A DNA stretch of 64,000 nucleotides, taken from NCBI GenBank assembly GCA_033557465.1, contig CM066031.1:175491043-175555042 (forward strand). The letters run 5' to 3'. The notes below the pieces were generated by a model. The model made no database searches and was not told the origin of the DNA. It saw nothing but the letters and a program-made list of their open reading frames with translations. Source of the stretch: Ichthyophis bannanicus (Eukaryota > Chordata > Amphibia > Gymnophiona > Ichthyophiidae). Positions 44,138 to 54,606 of the stretch are shown here, in pieces; within the stretch, counting starts at the first letter, position 1; every line of letters starts with the position of its first letter. The translations under genes and the position numbers were made by a program.

Positions 44138-44675
44138 GTCCATATCAGCCCCCCCTCCATGTCAGCCCCACTCCCTCCGTCCATGTCAGCCCCCCTCTGT
44201 CCATGTCAGCCCCCTCCCTCCCTCCATCAATATCAGCCACCCCTCCCTCCCTCCATGTCAGCCCTCCCCTCCTTCCCTCCCTCCATCCATGTCAGCCCCC
44301 CTCTGTCCATGTCAGCCCCCTCCCTCCATCCATCAGTCCCCCCTCCCTCCGTCCATGTCAGCCCCCCTCTGTCCATGTCAGCCCCCCTCCCTCCCTCCCT
44401 CCCTCCATATCAGCCACTCCTCCCTCCATGTCAGCCCCCCTCTGTCCATGTCAGCCCCCCTGTTCCTGTAAGCCCCCCTCTACTTGTCAGCCCCCTCCCT
44501 CTATGTGAGTCCCCCCTCTGTCCATGTCAGCCCTCCCTCCCTGTCAGCCCCCCTCCCTCCCTCCATGTCAGCCCCCCCTCTGTCCATGTCAGCCCCCCTC
44601 CCTCCATCCATCAATGTCAGCCCCCCTCCATCCATCCATGTCAGCCCCCCTCCCTCCCTCATGTCAGCCCCGTTG
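44138..44675. repeat. Second minisatellite in element B
   Basis: Units of about 18-30 bp, 'TCCATGTCAGCCCCCCTC' with variable CCCTC additions. It directly follows the first minisatellite and looks like a local re-expansion of a variant. Long frames rich in Ser-Ala-Pro over it are artefacts. Confidence 0.93.
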
Positions 44676-44732
44676 CAGGTTCCCTGCCCCCTCCTCCCCT
44701 CTCCCTGTCTGCTTGCTACTGCCCTGTTCTTC

Positions 44733-44969
44733 TGCAGCCGTGGCTCCCTTTTCTTAGGGAACTGCGGCTGTGCCTGCGAAACCATTGCGGAGCCTTCCCG
44801 TCTCTCAATGGGCTCCGTGCAGCATTGTCCTGCCTCCAAAGGAAGTGGTAAACAACTTCCTTTGGAGGCGGGACAATGCTGCACGGAGCCCTTCAAGAGA
44901 CAGGAAGGCTCCGCAACGGTTTTACAGGCATAGCCGTGGTTCCCTAAGAGACAGGGAGCCCCGGCTGCA
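44733..44969. repeat. GC-rich palindrome in element B
   Basis: The outer arms are 'tgcagccgtggctccctttt' and its imperfect inverse ending at 44,969. The centre is at 'aaaggaagtggtaaacaact' (about 44,838). It would fold into a hairpin of about 115 bp beside the right terminus. Confidence 0.9.
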
Positions 44970-45269
44970 ATAGAAGGGAAGCGGTGAGTTTGCTGCTGCT
45001 GAGAAGTGGACTCGGCAGCGGCAGCAACTTGTGCGCTTTTTTTTTTTTTTTTTAACGGCGGAGTGAGGCGACCCCCGCTAAATCCTGTGGCGACCCCCAT
45101 GGGGGTCATGACCCACAGGTTGAGAACCGCTGGTCTAGAGGAAGGGCCAGGAAAACCATCTTTGTGGAGGTTTAACAATCTGGGACAGAATAAAAGTTGC
45201 TTTTGTTTTCCATGAACTGCTATCTGGCCTGTGTTTTTAAAGAAAAACCCCTTCCCACCAAACCCCAGA

Positions 45270-45420
45270 CTTATCACAGTATACTTGGAATAAAGTCAGG
45301 AGAGAGGAGATATAGAGATGTTTAAATACCTCATGGCATAAAGACACAGCAGAAGAATTCTTTCAGTTGAAAGAAAGCTTTGAAATGAGGGGACTTAAGA
45401 TAAAGGTGAAGGGGATTGAC
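45270..45420 (+). mobile_element. CR1-like fragment
   Basis: 'gagatgtttaaatacctcat' and the flanking codons correspond to 'RGDMIEMFKYL' and 'LFQLKAS' of the CR1 at 62.2 kb. This is a short plus-strand piece between the LTR and the Gypsy RT. Confidence 0.6.
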
Positions 45421-45422
45421 AG

Positions 45423-45900
45423 TTAACCCAGCATTCCACAGGCTGGTACATGGGTTAGATGAGCGCTCCAGTCTCTGCTGTAGGTAATGATGTTATTAAG
45501 GTATGCAGTCACACACTCCTTGTGTGGTCTCAGTAGGCAGTCGACTGGGCATTGAAATATGGCAGGAGCCCCGGGTAACCCAAAGGGCTGTTCTGTAAAC
45601 TGGAAAAGACCTTGTGTGTCGAAAAAGCAGACCTCTCCTTTGCAGCTGGAGTCAAGGGCACCTGCCAGTTTCTCTTGGACAGATCTAAGGTTGATATAAA
45701 GCATGCTCCACAGAGTTACTCGATTAGCTCATCTACTCTAAGCATGGGATACGCTTCCAGTTTAGAAGCTGCATTGACCCCATGAAAATCAATGCAGAAT
45801 CTGATGCTTCTGTCATGTTTAGGCACCATGATAATGGGTGATGACCAGTCACTCATAGACTCTTCTATATCTCCCAGGTTAAGCATCTCTTCCAGCTCCT
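45423..45900 (-). pseudogene. Gypsy reverse transcriptase, broken
   Basis: The minus strand gives a worn RT: 'FCIDFHGVNAASKLEAYPM' (about 45,770), 'STLDLSKRNWQVPL' (catalytic Asp, about 45,680), 'FTEQPFGLPGAPAIFQ' (about 45,570) and 'TAYLNNIITYSRD' (about 45,495). Both Asp residues of the usual YxDD box are Asn here, so the enzyme would be dead even without the frame changes. It ends abruptly at 45,423 against a CR1 fragment. Confidence 0.85.
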
Positions 45901-46497
45901 TGGCAATGGCCTGATGCTGGGCCTTTGCTGGATAACCACCCCAGGGTCAATAACGATATCATGACAAATGAGGTGGGTCCTGGCAGGCAGAGAACACCTT
46001 TAGGTTCCGGTGGGTCAAACCTTCTAGATCTCTTCTCTGCGCAGCAGAAAGCTGGTCTCCAAAAGAGACTTGAGATGGGTCCGACGAGGCTGAAATATCT
46101 GACTCTGTAACATCATCGCCATCACTGTAGTCCACTTTTTCAATAGGTTAATATGGTAAATTCTGTTTATCTGGCTGGGCAATCTTATAGTTAACAGGAC
46201 CCACTCTCTCTTTCACCTCATAGGTGTATTTGCTTTATTAATGCTGAGTCCTGAGCTGTCCCCAGAGGTTTCTTCCCTAGGCTCACTCACGCTGGATCCC
46301 TTCCCCAAAGTTGCCCCCAGATTCTGTTGGTAGCATAGCTTTTCTCGGCAGTGCTAACTTCAGGATTTAGCAGGCTTGGGATTCTTGACATATAGATCCG
46401 GGTCTTCCAGCAGGAAAATATCTGGGAAATCTTCCTGGTCTGACTTAATGGAGCTATCAGTTAGCTGGGCCCATGTTGCTCTGAAGTTTGGATAGTC

Positions 46498-47022
46498 TCA
46501 GCTGATCACAATTGGATACAAGAGCCAGGGCAGCATCAAGACCTCAAACATGGCTTGCCCTACTGGAGTCTTAAATGAAACCTGTGTCATGGTGTACTGC
46601 CTCAGGTTTCTGTGCACACAGGGCAGTGTTACTATCTTTGCATAGTCAATTTGGAATCGGCTTACAGTTTCCTGGTTACTGAGGGTCCACACACTCCCAA
46701 AGTCTGTCAAGGCCTGCAGGTAGGTTCCCTCAAGCTCCACTGGAATCACAAAGCTTTGTGCCCTTGGGTGGGGAGTGTCCACAAAAGCGTAGGTGTGAAG
46801 GGTTGTTAGGCTGACATCCATGGATTCTTCTGTGCCCAGGAGACATTCCAGAGCAAAGTGTTCCCGGACTCCACACCTAAAATAAGTGAATGAATTGTGG
46901 CTGGCGCCATGCCCTTGCCTAGAAAGTGACTTTGGGGGTCGTAACTTCTGTTCTGGCTTTTCCTTACATCCTCCTGGGCTAACAAGTGACTTCTTCCCCT
47001 TCTTACTGTATGCTCCCGCCAT
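46498..47022 (-). pseudogene. Gypsy nucleocapsid and protease region
   Basis: A 174-residue frame. A zinc-knuckle-like 'YFRCGVREHFALEC' (first Cys replaced) precedes an aspartic-protease-like 'VELEGTYLQALTDFGSVWTL', where DFGS stands for the usual D(T/S)G. The family role is gag-pol maturation. The altered active site and the missing knuckle Cys argue for decay. Confidence 0.75.
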
Positions 47023-47239
47023 TGGCTGGGCTTCATGATACCCCTTGGTTCTTTCCAGTATACTCTCCAGTGTAAGCTTGGGGTGCTGACATACTCACTG
47101 TTTCATTGGGGCAGTCAAGCCCTCCAAGAACTGCTCCAATAGCACAATATTTGCTATCTCTGGTCTATTCTTTCCCTCTGGTTGCAGCAGTTCCATGTGA
47201 GATCATTCAACTAAAAGAGGAACCTCCAAGGGCTCGCCT

Positions 47240-47608
47240 TTATCTGGAGCCCCCCCTTTCTGAATCACTGGCAGAAGGCCTCTGGGGTACAACAGGCCCA
47301 TTCCAGTATGGCAGCCTTGAGAGCTGCATATGTAGCTCGTCCATCTGGGTTGGTGTCCTGGAATGTGGCCTGACAGCTGCCCATGTCTCTTCCGGCCACT
47401 CAACCATGCGGGCAGTTCGTTCAAAGTTCACCAAAAAGTGGTCCGGTTCATCTTCTGCCATCATTTTAAGAAGCGCTTGTGCTATGGGGTGGAATTGCAA
47501 TCTCTGTAGGGCCTGAATCAACTGCTGCTGATGTTGCCGCCCTTCCAGCAGGGCACATTGAAACTGTAGCTGTTGTTGCTGATACTTTTGGATCGTGATG
47601 CTCCTCAC
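47240..47608 (-). pseudogene. Gypsy gag, SCAN-like region
   Basis: The frame begins Gln-rich ('QKYQQQQLQFQCALLEGRQ') and continues 'MMAEDEPDHFLVNFERTARM' and 'EWPEETWAAVRPH', typical of Gypsy gag proteins related to the SCAN domain. It ends by frame change near 47,330-47,240, so the capsid domain is incomplete. An upstream promoter would lie in the LTR at 48,178-48,450. Confidence 0.78.
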
Positions 47609-47619
47609 TCACTTGTCCA

Positions 47620-47930
47620 CTACTTTATTTATTTATTTCGTTAACCAGTTTTTTATACCACCTTATCCTTCAAACAAAGTGGGTCTACATTGAACAGGAG
47701 GGGAGGGGTGACTAGATGTACACATAGACTTTAGGCAATTAGATCTTTGCTCTTAATTGGGCGTGCCAGTAAGGTGGAGGTTCTTACCATACTATAGCCC
47801 CCAGTTTCCACTATGTGTTTTGAGTAGATTGTAAGCTCTGGTTAGCAGGGACTGTGTCTTACATCTATATGTACAGCACTGTGTATGCCTTGTAGCGCTA
47901 TATAAATGATTAATAGTAGTAGTAGAAGTG
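47620..47930. repeat. Retroposon tails
   Basis: 'tttatttatttcgttaacca' with 'tataccaccttatccttc' (47,620-47,740) is a SINE-type tail. 'agcgctatataaatgattaa' at about 47,896 ends a second retroposon tail starting near 47,805. They interrupt the gag leader. Confidence 0.6.
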
Positions 47931-48177
47931 TTGCTGCTGCCCTTCTGCCAGAATCTGGAGGAGCCACTCCATCCTGGCTTCTCACTGTTCCCTTGCAACA
48001 CCACCACAGCTTCCTCTTCTGCAGCTGAGTTCACGCTCCCTAACTAGGGTGAGGCTAACTCTCTTAGCCCACACAAAGAAAAAAAAATCCTGACCTCCTG
48101 TAGCGGCTGAGCCCAGGAGGGAGATGGATTTGGCCTCAGTCACATGGTTAGAGAGAATCCCACTGCTACCACCATAT

Positions 48178-48450
48178 GTGGTAGTGTTGAGTGCAGTGGG
48201 AAGGGGTTTTCTTTAAAATACAGACCAGACAGCAGTTTAAGGGAAACAAAATCAACTTTTAAACTGTCCCAGCTTGCTAAACCTCCACAAAGCTGGTTCT
48301 CCCAGCCCTTCCTCCAGCTCTAGTTAAAGTTCCTACCTCATTATTCCCTTACTCTTGTGGTCTGCTGGGTTCTTAACCTCTCCCTGTGAGCAACAAACTC
48401 CCAGCCCTGAACTCTGGGCTGCAGACTCTCTTAGAGGGGACCGTTGATAA
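48178..48450 (-). mobile_element. Gypsy-type LTR, minus strand
   Basis: Reverse complement of the LTR at 51,140-51,510, with shared phrases 'gttcttaacctctccctgtg' and 'aaacctccacaaagctggtt'. It adjoins the gag leader in the matching orientation and is therefore the 5' LTR of the minus-strand element. Confidence 0.82.
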
Positions 48451-48489
48451 TCTCTTTGGAGAGAGACAGTTAACATTCTATATACCCTA

Positions 48490-48650
48490 TCATGTATACA
48501 TACTGAGATCTTTAAATCTGTCTCTATATGTGTTAAGGTGATAAACACTGGCCATTTTAGTAGCCACTCTCTGCATTGATTCCTTTCTGTATATATCATT
48601 TTTGAAGGTGCAGTCTCCAGAAATGTACATAGCACTCCAAATAAGGTCTC
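48490..48650 (-). mobile_element. CR1-like fragment
   Basis: 'gtagccactctctgcattga' and 'gaaggtgcagtctccagaaa' match 62,580-62,640, a C-terminal piece of the CR1 RT region on the minus strand. Confidence 0.68.
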
Positions 48651-50320
48651 ATAGTAACATAGTATATAATGGCAGATAAAGACTAGCATGGTCCATCTAG
48701 TCTGCCCAGCAAGGCGGCAAGAGTAGGTGCACTTGCCGTTCTGTGCAGGTCACCCCTCCAAATGCCTTTGTTTAGGGGTGTACCCACCACTCCGTGTAGG
48801 TCATCCCTATTTGTTCAGATATAAGAGATAATTATGCTTATTTTGATTTTATCCAGTTGCTATAAGGGGATGCACTATGTCTGTCCCATGCCATTTTGAA
48901 TTCTGTCACTGTGTTTGCCCCGACCACTTCCATCGGGAGGGCGTTCCAAGCATCCACCACCTTTTCAGTGAAAAAGTATTTCCTGACATTGCCTTTCATT
49001 TTACCCCCTTGCAACTTCATGTTATGCCCTCTAGTTTTACAGCTTCCCCGTCTTTGAAAGAGGTTTGTTTGTCCATTAATACTCTTTAGGTATTTAAAGG
49101 TCTGACTCATATCTCCCCTGTCCCTCCTCTCCTCCAGAGTGTACATGTTTAGGTCTTCAAGTCTCTTCTCATAAGTCTTGTGACGCAGGCTCCAAATCAT
49201 TTTGGTCGCCTTCCTCTGAATCGCTTCCAGCCTTTTAAAATCCTTTGCGAGATATGGTCTCCAAAACTGAACACAATGTTCCAAGTGAGGCTTCACTAGC
49301 GACTTGTACAGTTGCATTAGTACCTCTTCCTTTCTGCCGGTAATTCTTCTCTGTATGCAACCCAGCATCCTTCTGGCTTTTGCCACCACCACCACATTGT
49401 CACACTGTTTCGCCGCCTTGAGATCATCAGAAACAATCACACCAAGGTCTTTCTCCTGGTCCATGCACATCAATCTCTCACCTCCTATCGCATAAAATTC
49501 CCTTGCATTTCTGCTTCCCAAGTGCATGACACTGCACTTCTTCACATTAAATCTTAACTGCCAAACATTAGACCATTCTTCCAGCTTTTGTAGATCTTTC
49601 CTCATGTTCTCCACTCCGAGGGGAGTCCACTCTGCTGCAAATTTTGGTGTCATATGCAAAAAGACAGACTTTTCCATTCAGCCCTTCGGCCATATCACTT
49701 ATGAATATATTGAACAGTACAGGTCCCAAGACCGAACCCTGGGGCACACCGGTAATCACCTTCCTTTCTTCCGAGTGGGTTCCATTTACCATCACCTGCT
49801 GTTGTCTGTCAGTCAACCAATTTCTGATCGAGTTCACCATCTTGGGACCAATCCCCAAGCTGTTGAGTTTATTAATAAGTCTCCTATGAGGAACAGTATC
49901 AAAGGCTTTGCTGAAATCCAGGTAGATCACATCCATCGCTTGCCCTTGATCTAGTTCTCTGGTTACCCAGTCAAAGAACTCAATCAGATTTGTCTGGCAA
50001 GATCACCCTTTGGTAAAACCATGTTGCCTCGGATCATGCAACCTGTTGGTTTTGAGGAAATCCACTATTTGCTCTTTGAGCAGCGGCACCATTACTTTTC
50101 CCGCCACAGTGGTAAGGCTTACTGGCTTGTAGTTTGTCACTTCTTCCCTATTACCACTTTTGTGGAGAGGTACCACATCAGCCCAGTACCGTGGAACTTC
50201 CCCTGTCTCCAAGGATCTATTAAAAACATCCTTTAAAGGCCCTGCAAGAACTTCTCTGAGCTCTTTCAGTATCCTGGGGTATATCCCATCTGGTCCCATA
50301 GACTTGTCCACTTTCAGTTT
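48651..50320 (-). mobile_element. CR1-like LINE, 5'-truncated
   Basis: The 3' untranslated tail (48,651-48,840, 'agtctgcccagcaaggcggc') is followed on the minus strand by the C-terminus and RT up to about 50,320, where homology stops. Confidence 0.88.
48838..50317 (-). pseudogene. CR1-like reverse transcriptase, broken
   Basis: Minus-strand motifs in order: 'KVDKSMGPDGIYPRILKEL' (about 50,290), 'VTNYKPVSLTTVAGKVM' (50,110), 'MDVIYLDFSKAFDTVPHRRL' (49,930, first catalytic Asp), 'GVPQGSVLGPVLFNIFISDM' (49,740), 'CLFAYDTKICSRV' (49,660) and the C-terminal 'RKYFFTEKVVDAWNALPMEV' (48,960). The catalytic FADD reads FAYD, so the first of the two Asp residues is lost. Frame changes occur near 49,960 and 49,650. 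A 279-residue frame covers the C-terminal half intact. Confidence 0.9.
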
Positions 50321-51139
50321 TGCAAAGTAGCAGAAGAGGGTAATGTTCTCACAGAGAAGAATGGTAGATGGAAAGAGTGAAAAACACAAAGGGACCCAGA
50401 ATCTTGATAACAACACAACTAATTTCTTCATACAATAAAAGAGACTCGACACTGCCATGTTTTATTATTCACCTGCATCAGGCGTAATGAAATTTTACTC
50501 CTGCAAGTCCAGCAATCATTTTTCAATGAAAAATAATGATGCAAAAGCAACCCTAAAGATGAATAAAGGTCTCACAGGAATTCTCTAATTTCAAAAGTAA
50601 TAATGTTTCTTCCCAAGTATGCAGTTACATGCATATCTGCAAACACTAATACAAGAGCAAGAGGAAAGACTGGAGAGATCAAACAGCTCCACAGCCTGAG
50701 ATGGAGCCCCAGAAAAAAAACACAAGCCATTTTAAACAATCTTGAGAGCTCAGATACCCAGAAGCTCAACAAACTTGATGAGGAGTAGAAAAGTGAGTAA
50801 AAAGAAGGAGAAAGGACCTAGGTGAGATCCAGAAAGAGAAGCTAGCAGCCCAGTTCTAGACCAGAAGATAAGAGATATGACTATGTGAGTACAAATGGCA
50901 GATCCGCAGGATAGGAGTGTTGTAGATCCAAGCACCAGTGGCATCCTGTAAGCCGTTGCCCAGGAGCTGTTGGGAGAACTGAGTTGGGCCCCTAGTGAGT
51001 AAAGGAACCCCTTTTATCCTCCTTTTGCTGTGTTTTGATTTTGGAGGAGACAGGGGTTGCATGTGAGGCCCCAAGTCACCTAATTGCGGTGCACTGTGGA
51101 GAGGTGTGATAGGGTCTATAGAATATTACCCATCCTTCT
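50321..51139. other. Gene-free stretch
   Basis: No coding sense, tandem repeat or mobile-element end was recognised. Confidence 0.5.
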
Positions 51140-51510
51140 CCAAAGGGATTATCAACAGTCTCCTTTAAGTGAGTCTACAGCCTGGAGTTCAGAGCTGGGA
51201 AGGCATGGCTGACAGGGAGAGGTTAAGAACCCAGTAGGCTATATGAAGGAAAGAGGCCCATGGAGTCAGAAGTCCTTCCAAGGCAAGCCGTGCTAGGAGT
51301 TCTGAGGTAGGAACTTTAATAGGGGCCAGAGAAAGGGCTGAAAGAACCAGCTTGTAGAGGTTTAACAAGTTGGGACAGAAGTAAGCTGATTTTGTTTTCC
51401 CTGAACTACTGTCTGTTCTGGGTTTTGCTTTGGTTTTCCCTGAATTGCTGTCTGGCCTGTGTTTTAAAGAAAATCCCTTCCTTATGCATGTCGCACTACC
51501 ACAAGGAGGT
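51140..51510 (+). mobile_element. Gypsy-type LTR, solo copy
   Basis: An uninterrupted copy of the LTR found at 42,430-45,262 and inverted at 48,178-48,450. Shared phrases are 'cacagggagaggttaagaac', 'gtccttccaaggcaagccgt' and 'ctggcctgtgttttaaagaa'. A segment of about 40 bp ('ttttccctgaa...ctgtctg') is duplicated near 51,400-51,460. Confidence 0.82.
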
Positions 51511-52343
51511 GAAGAAAATGTTTTTACAGCACTTTTCAAGAGGTCGTTGAGGAGCTACCCAACACCTTTGGGCCATTGGATGCAGGAAAAGAAAAATGTG
51601 AGAGAGGCACAATGAGAAATTTAGAACCTTTCTTGTTTTTATGCTACTAAATTTACTGGAATGTATTTGCATACTTTTGAACATATTCATTTGCTTGGGG
51701 AATGTCCAATAAAGGGGTGATGTTTTATAATCATAAAGGGGCTCCCATGTGTTTTTTTTTTCTGGGCTTGGAAACGATTCCTTCAGTCCATTAGGGACCC
51801 TTTACTGCTGATGTATGTGCTAGGTCTGATGGAAAGGTGAAGAAGTTGACGGAGGAAAGCCACGGATAGTATTACAAATTACTTGTTTGTACCATCTCCA
51901 CTGTCATCCTCAGCTCCCACCAATAGAAGGAGCAGCTACATATGCATTCCGGGCTTCCACACATATGAACAGCAGCATTCCAAATTGGCCTTTAACATGT
52001 ATAACTTATCTATACCTATAGAAGCTGCTAGATAACACATTTTATTTATTTATTTATTTATGTATATATTTCTATACCGCCCCTTCCAGCGATCAAGGGC
52101 GGTTTACACATGTAGAAGTTGCCTAAAGCTTCTGAAATGGCCTCCATATTTTTCTTGCCTGACATGAACATTTGCATGACATGCCTGCATCCAGTGTATA
52201 CTGTGGCTTTTATGTACGTAACGAGCAACTTTATAAAATCATTATTTACATGTGTAAATGCTGTGTGAGCCTTCCAAAATGACCTCCATAGTGTCTCAGT
52301 ACATGTGGCTAAGTTTTCTAAATGCACTCCATAGTCTACATAT
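51511..52343. other. Gene-free stretch with a SINE-type tail
   Basis: At 52,040-52,115 'tctataccgccccttccagc' and 'gatcaagggcggtttacaca' form a SINE or LINE tail. The rest is unrecognised. The last 8 bp are the target duplication of element C. Confidence 0.5.
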
Positions 52344-52455
52344 CAGGAGTGGCCCAAGGGGGGTGCGGGGCCATGTGCGGAGACTCGGTGTGGGATCTCA
52401 TTTGCATAAGGAGCCTTATTTGCATAATATTACCATACACTAACTTTTAGTAAAC

Positions 52456-52692
52456 ATGCCTCTTAATGAGTGTATGGATAAAGAAAGACTAAAAGATTTC
52501 TACATTACTATAATCCAGTGCCAACCGCCAGGCACATTAGGAACTACTACAAAGACTGCCCATTTAGAACCCATAGCAAACCCGCCATATACTAACAGCA
52601 CTACCAGGATTCACAAAGCACCATACTCTACCTATCAAAAGGCAACACTGCAAATATTAGACCAATACATTTCAGAGAATAACCATACATGA
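52456..52692 (+). CDS. Small ORF of element C (78 residues), unknown
   Basis: It reads 'MPLNECMDKERLKDFYITII' and ends 'QYISENNHT'. The same frame is open in element D on the minus strand (60,129-60,320) but is 15 residues shorter through an in-frame deletion. No known domain is recognised. It may be a captured fragment, or an open frame by chance in two young copies; I assign no function. It begins just inside a 'cttttagtaaacatgcctc' motif that resembles the small TIR element at 7,796. Confidence 0.35.
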   Translation: MPLNECMDKERLKDFYITIIQCQPPGTLGTTTKTAHLEPIANPPYTNSTTRIHKAPYSTYQKATLQILDQYISENNHT

Positions 52693-53379
52693 CCTACTGG
52701 GGAAAGAGAACAAGTGGCAATGCAAATAGGAATTACATAAACAGAATACCCAGCTCAGTTACACATGTAGAACATAGACCATCACCAAACAAGGAATCAC
52801 AATTTTGAAAAAGAAAGACAATTAAACTGGGAACCCCAAAAGCCAAACTTGGAATGTACAACAACACTGTAGAAATAAAACTATAAATTAATTTCCTCTT
52901 GTACTAAGCAAAGCACAGACGTTAATGATGCACATTTCCCAGACCTGACATATTCCAGTTAATAAATTCAAAATAAAGAGATGTTTTTCTACCTTTTGTG
53001 CATTTTTTTCAGTTGCAATTGCTCCAGCCACTTTGTTCTGTTTTCTTTGTGTCTTCTACTAACTCTCCATTGTCTGCTGTCCATTTGTCCTCTCTTCTAG
53101 TTTTTTTTCCCATTCTCTCTCTACATCTGCTTTAACATACTAATCTTTCTCCTTTTGCTCTTTCCTCATTCCTATTTAATCCACTCAAATTTTACCCCTC
53201 CATCCTCAATCCCCACTTACTCTTCCAATACCTGGCCAATTGTAGATTTGTCTTTCCTCCCACACAAAATATTTTTCCCCTCTCCCAGCCCCATCTGATT
53301 CTAATCCTCCCCCAATGTCAGCTCCCTTCTAGTTCCAGCCCCACCCAGCATCTGCTCCCTTCTGGTCCCTGCATCAGCC

Positions 53380-54205
53380 CATTAACAGTCCTAGCCCCCC
53401 ATCAGCCCATTTATTTATTTAACATTTCTTATATATAGCCTTTCATGATATCAAGGTGATTTACATTGAACAAACTGAAATTACATTGAACTTGGCATTA
53501 TAACTTGGAGATAACTATTTTACAGGGAACATGGGCAATGGAGGATTGAGTGGCTTGCCCAAGACCACAAGGAGTGCCTGTGGGACTAGAAACCCCAGTC
53601 CTTCCAGTCCAAGGTTGCTGTCCTCTAGTGGGATTTGAACCCCTGACCTTCTGGCCTGAAGTAATGTGCCCCAACCACTAGGCCACTCCTCCCCCCCTTC
53701 CAATCCTATCCTAGACCCACCATCAGCCCATTTCTAGTCCTAGCTCCCCCATCCATTTCCAGTCCTATCAGAGTCCCTCCATCAGCTCATTTCCAATCCC
53801 AGCCCCCCATCAGCCCATTTCTAGTTCTTTCCTAGCTCCACCATCAGCCCATGTCAAATCCTAGCTCCCCTCCACTCAGCCCATTTCCAATCCAAGCCCC
53901 ACATGAACCTACTTCCAGTTGTAGACCCTCCATGAGTCCATTCAATCCAAGCCCCCACCACAGCCCGTTTCCAATCTTAGCACCCCTCAACAGCCCATTT
54001 GCAGTCCTATCCTAGCCCCTCCATCAGCCCAATTCCAGTCCTAACCCCCCATCACCTCATTTTCAGTCTTAGCCCCCCATAGCCCATTACCAGTCCTATC
54101 ACCCCCATCAGCCCACCTCCAGTCCTAACCCCCCCATCAGCCCACCTCGAGTCTTAGCCCCCCCCAATAGCTCAATACCAATCCTAACCCCCCTCCCCCC
54201 ATCGG
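53380..54205. repeat. C-rich minisatellite in element C
   Basis: Units close to 'AGCCCATTTCCAGTCCTA' plus a C run, interrupted at 53,408-53,697 by a SINE. Confidence 0.92.
53408..53697 (-). mobile_element. CORE-type SINE inside the minisatellite
   Basis: On the minus strand the head reads 'ggcctagtggttggggcaca' with the B-box-like 'ggttcaaatccc'. The CORE phrase reads on the plus strand as 'ggcttgcccaagaccacaag'. The tail is 'tttatttatttaacatttct'. A sister copy at the same relative site is in fragment G (61,331-61,620). Confidence 0.88.
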
Positions 54206-54599
54206 CCCAGGTAGATTTAAAAAAACAAAACTGGCTGCTGCTGCAGCTGCCGCCGTGGCAGCAGCAGTAGAATCAAGTGTCCCGCTGGGCCCCGCCCTGC
54301 CCAGCAGAGGCCTCCCTGCAGCATCAGCTCCCAAAGCGTGGGCTTTTCAGAGCCACGAATGGAGAGTTTTCCTTTCTCGCGGCTCTGTTAAGCCCGCTGG
54401 GGCTGATGGGAAACAGGCGGCAGGCTTAACAGAGCCGCGAGAGAGAAACTCTCCCTTTGCGGCTCTGAAAGCCGACGCTGAGGGAGCTGATGCTGCAGGG
54501 AGGGCTCTGCCGGGCAGGGGGTGCCCAGCAGGACACTTGATTCTGCTGCTGCCACGGTGGCAGCAGCAACCAGTTTGTTTTTTTTTAATCTACCTGGGC
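54205..54599. repeat. GC-rich palindrome in element C
   Basis: The outer arms 'gcccaggtagatttaaaaaa' and their inverse, ending 'aatctacctgggc' at 54,599, enclose nested arms such as 'ttaagcccgctggggctgat' and 'ggcaggcttaacagagccgc'. About 395 bp in all, with a centre near 54,410. Confidence 0.93.
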
Positions 54600-54606
54600 T
54601 GATACA

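Larger units (their letters stand above)
42971..45132. mobile_element. hAT-like non-autonomous element B
   Basis: The left end 'cagtggttctcaacc' and the right end 'ggttgagaaccgctg' are terminal inverted repeats of a widespread hAT type. A perfect 8-bp duplication 'gtctagag' sits at 42,963-42,970 and 45,133-45,140. The inside has an AT-rich body, a C-rich minisatellite (43,397-44,090), a second minisatellite (44,138-44,675) and a GC-rich palindrome (44,733-44,969). It encodes no transposase. Confidence 0.93.
42430..45262 (+). mobile_element. Gypsy-type LTR copy, plus strand, split by hAT-like elements E and B
   Basis: LTR sequence is seen at about 42,430-42,455, 42,789-42,970 ('cacagggagaggttaagaac') and 45,133-45,262 ('ggcctgtgtttttaaagaaa'). 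The same order occurs uninterrupted at 51,140-51,510 and, inverted, at 48,178-48,450. The insertions of E (42,456-42,788) and B (42,971-45,132) explain the breaks. No internal Gypsy sequence in the same orientation adjoins it. Confidence 0.75.
45423..48177 (-). mobile_element. Gypsy-type LTR retrotransposon, internal region
   Basis: Read on the minus strand: LTR (48,178-48,450), a Gln-rich gag with a SCAN-like segment (47,240-47,608), nucleocapsid knuckle and protease (46,498-47,022), then reverse transcriptase (45,423-45,900). RNase H, integrase and a same-orientation 3' LTR are missing. The order fits the Metaviridae-like Gypsy group of vertebrates. All reading frames are broken. Confidence 0.82.

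Noticed and set aside
43980..44933. Proline- and serine-rich frames of 163, 230 and 149 residues
   Set aside because: They are open in several frames at once because of the C-rich minisatellites, with no start context or domain.
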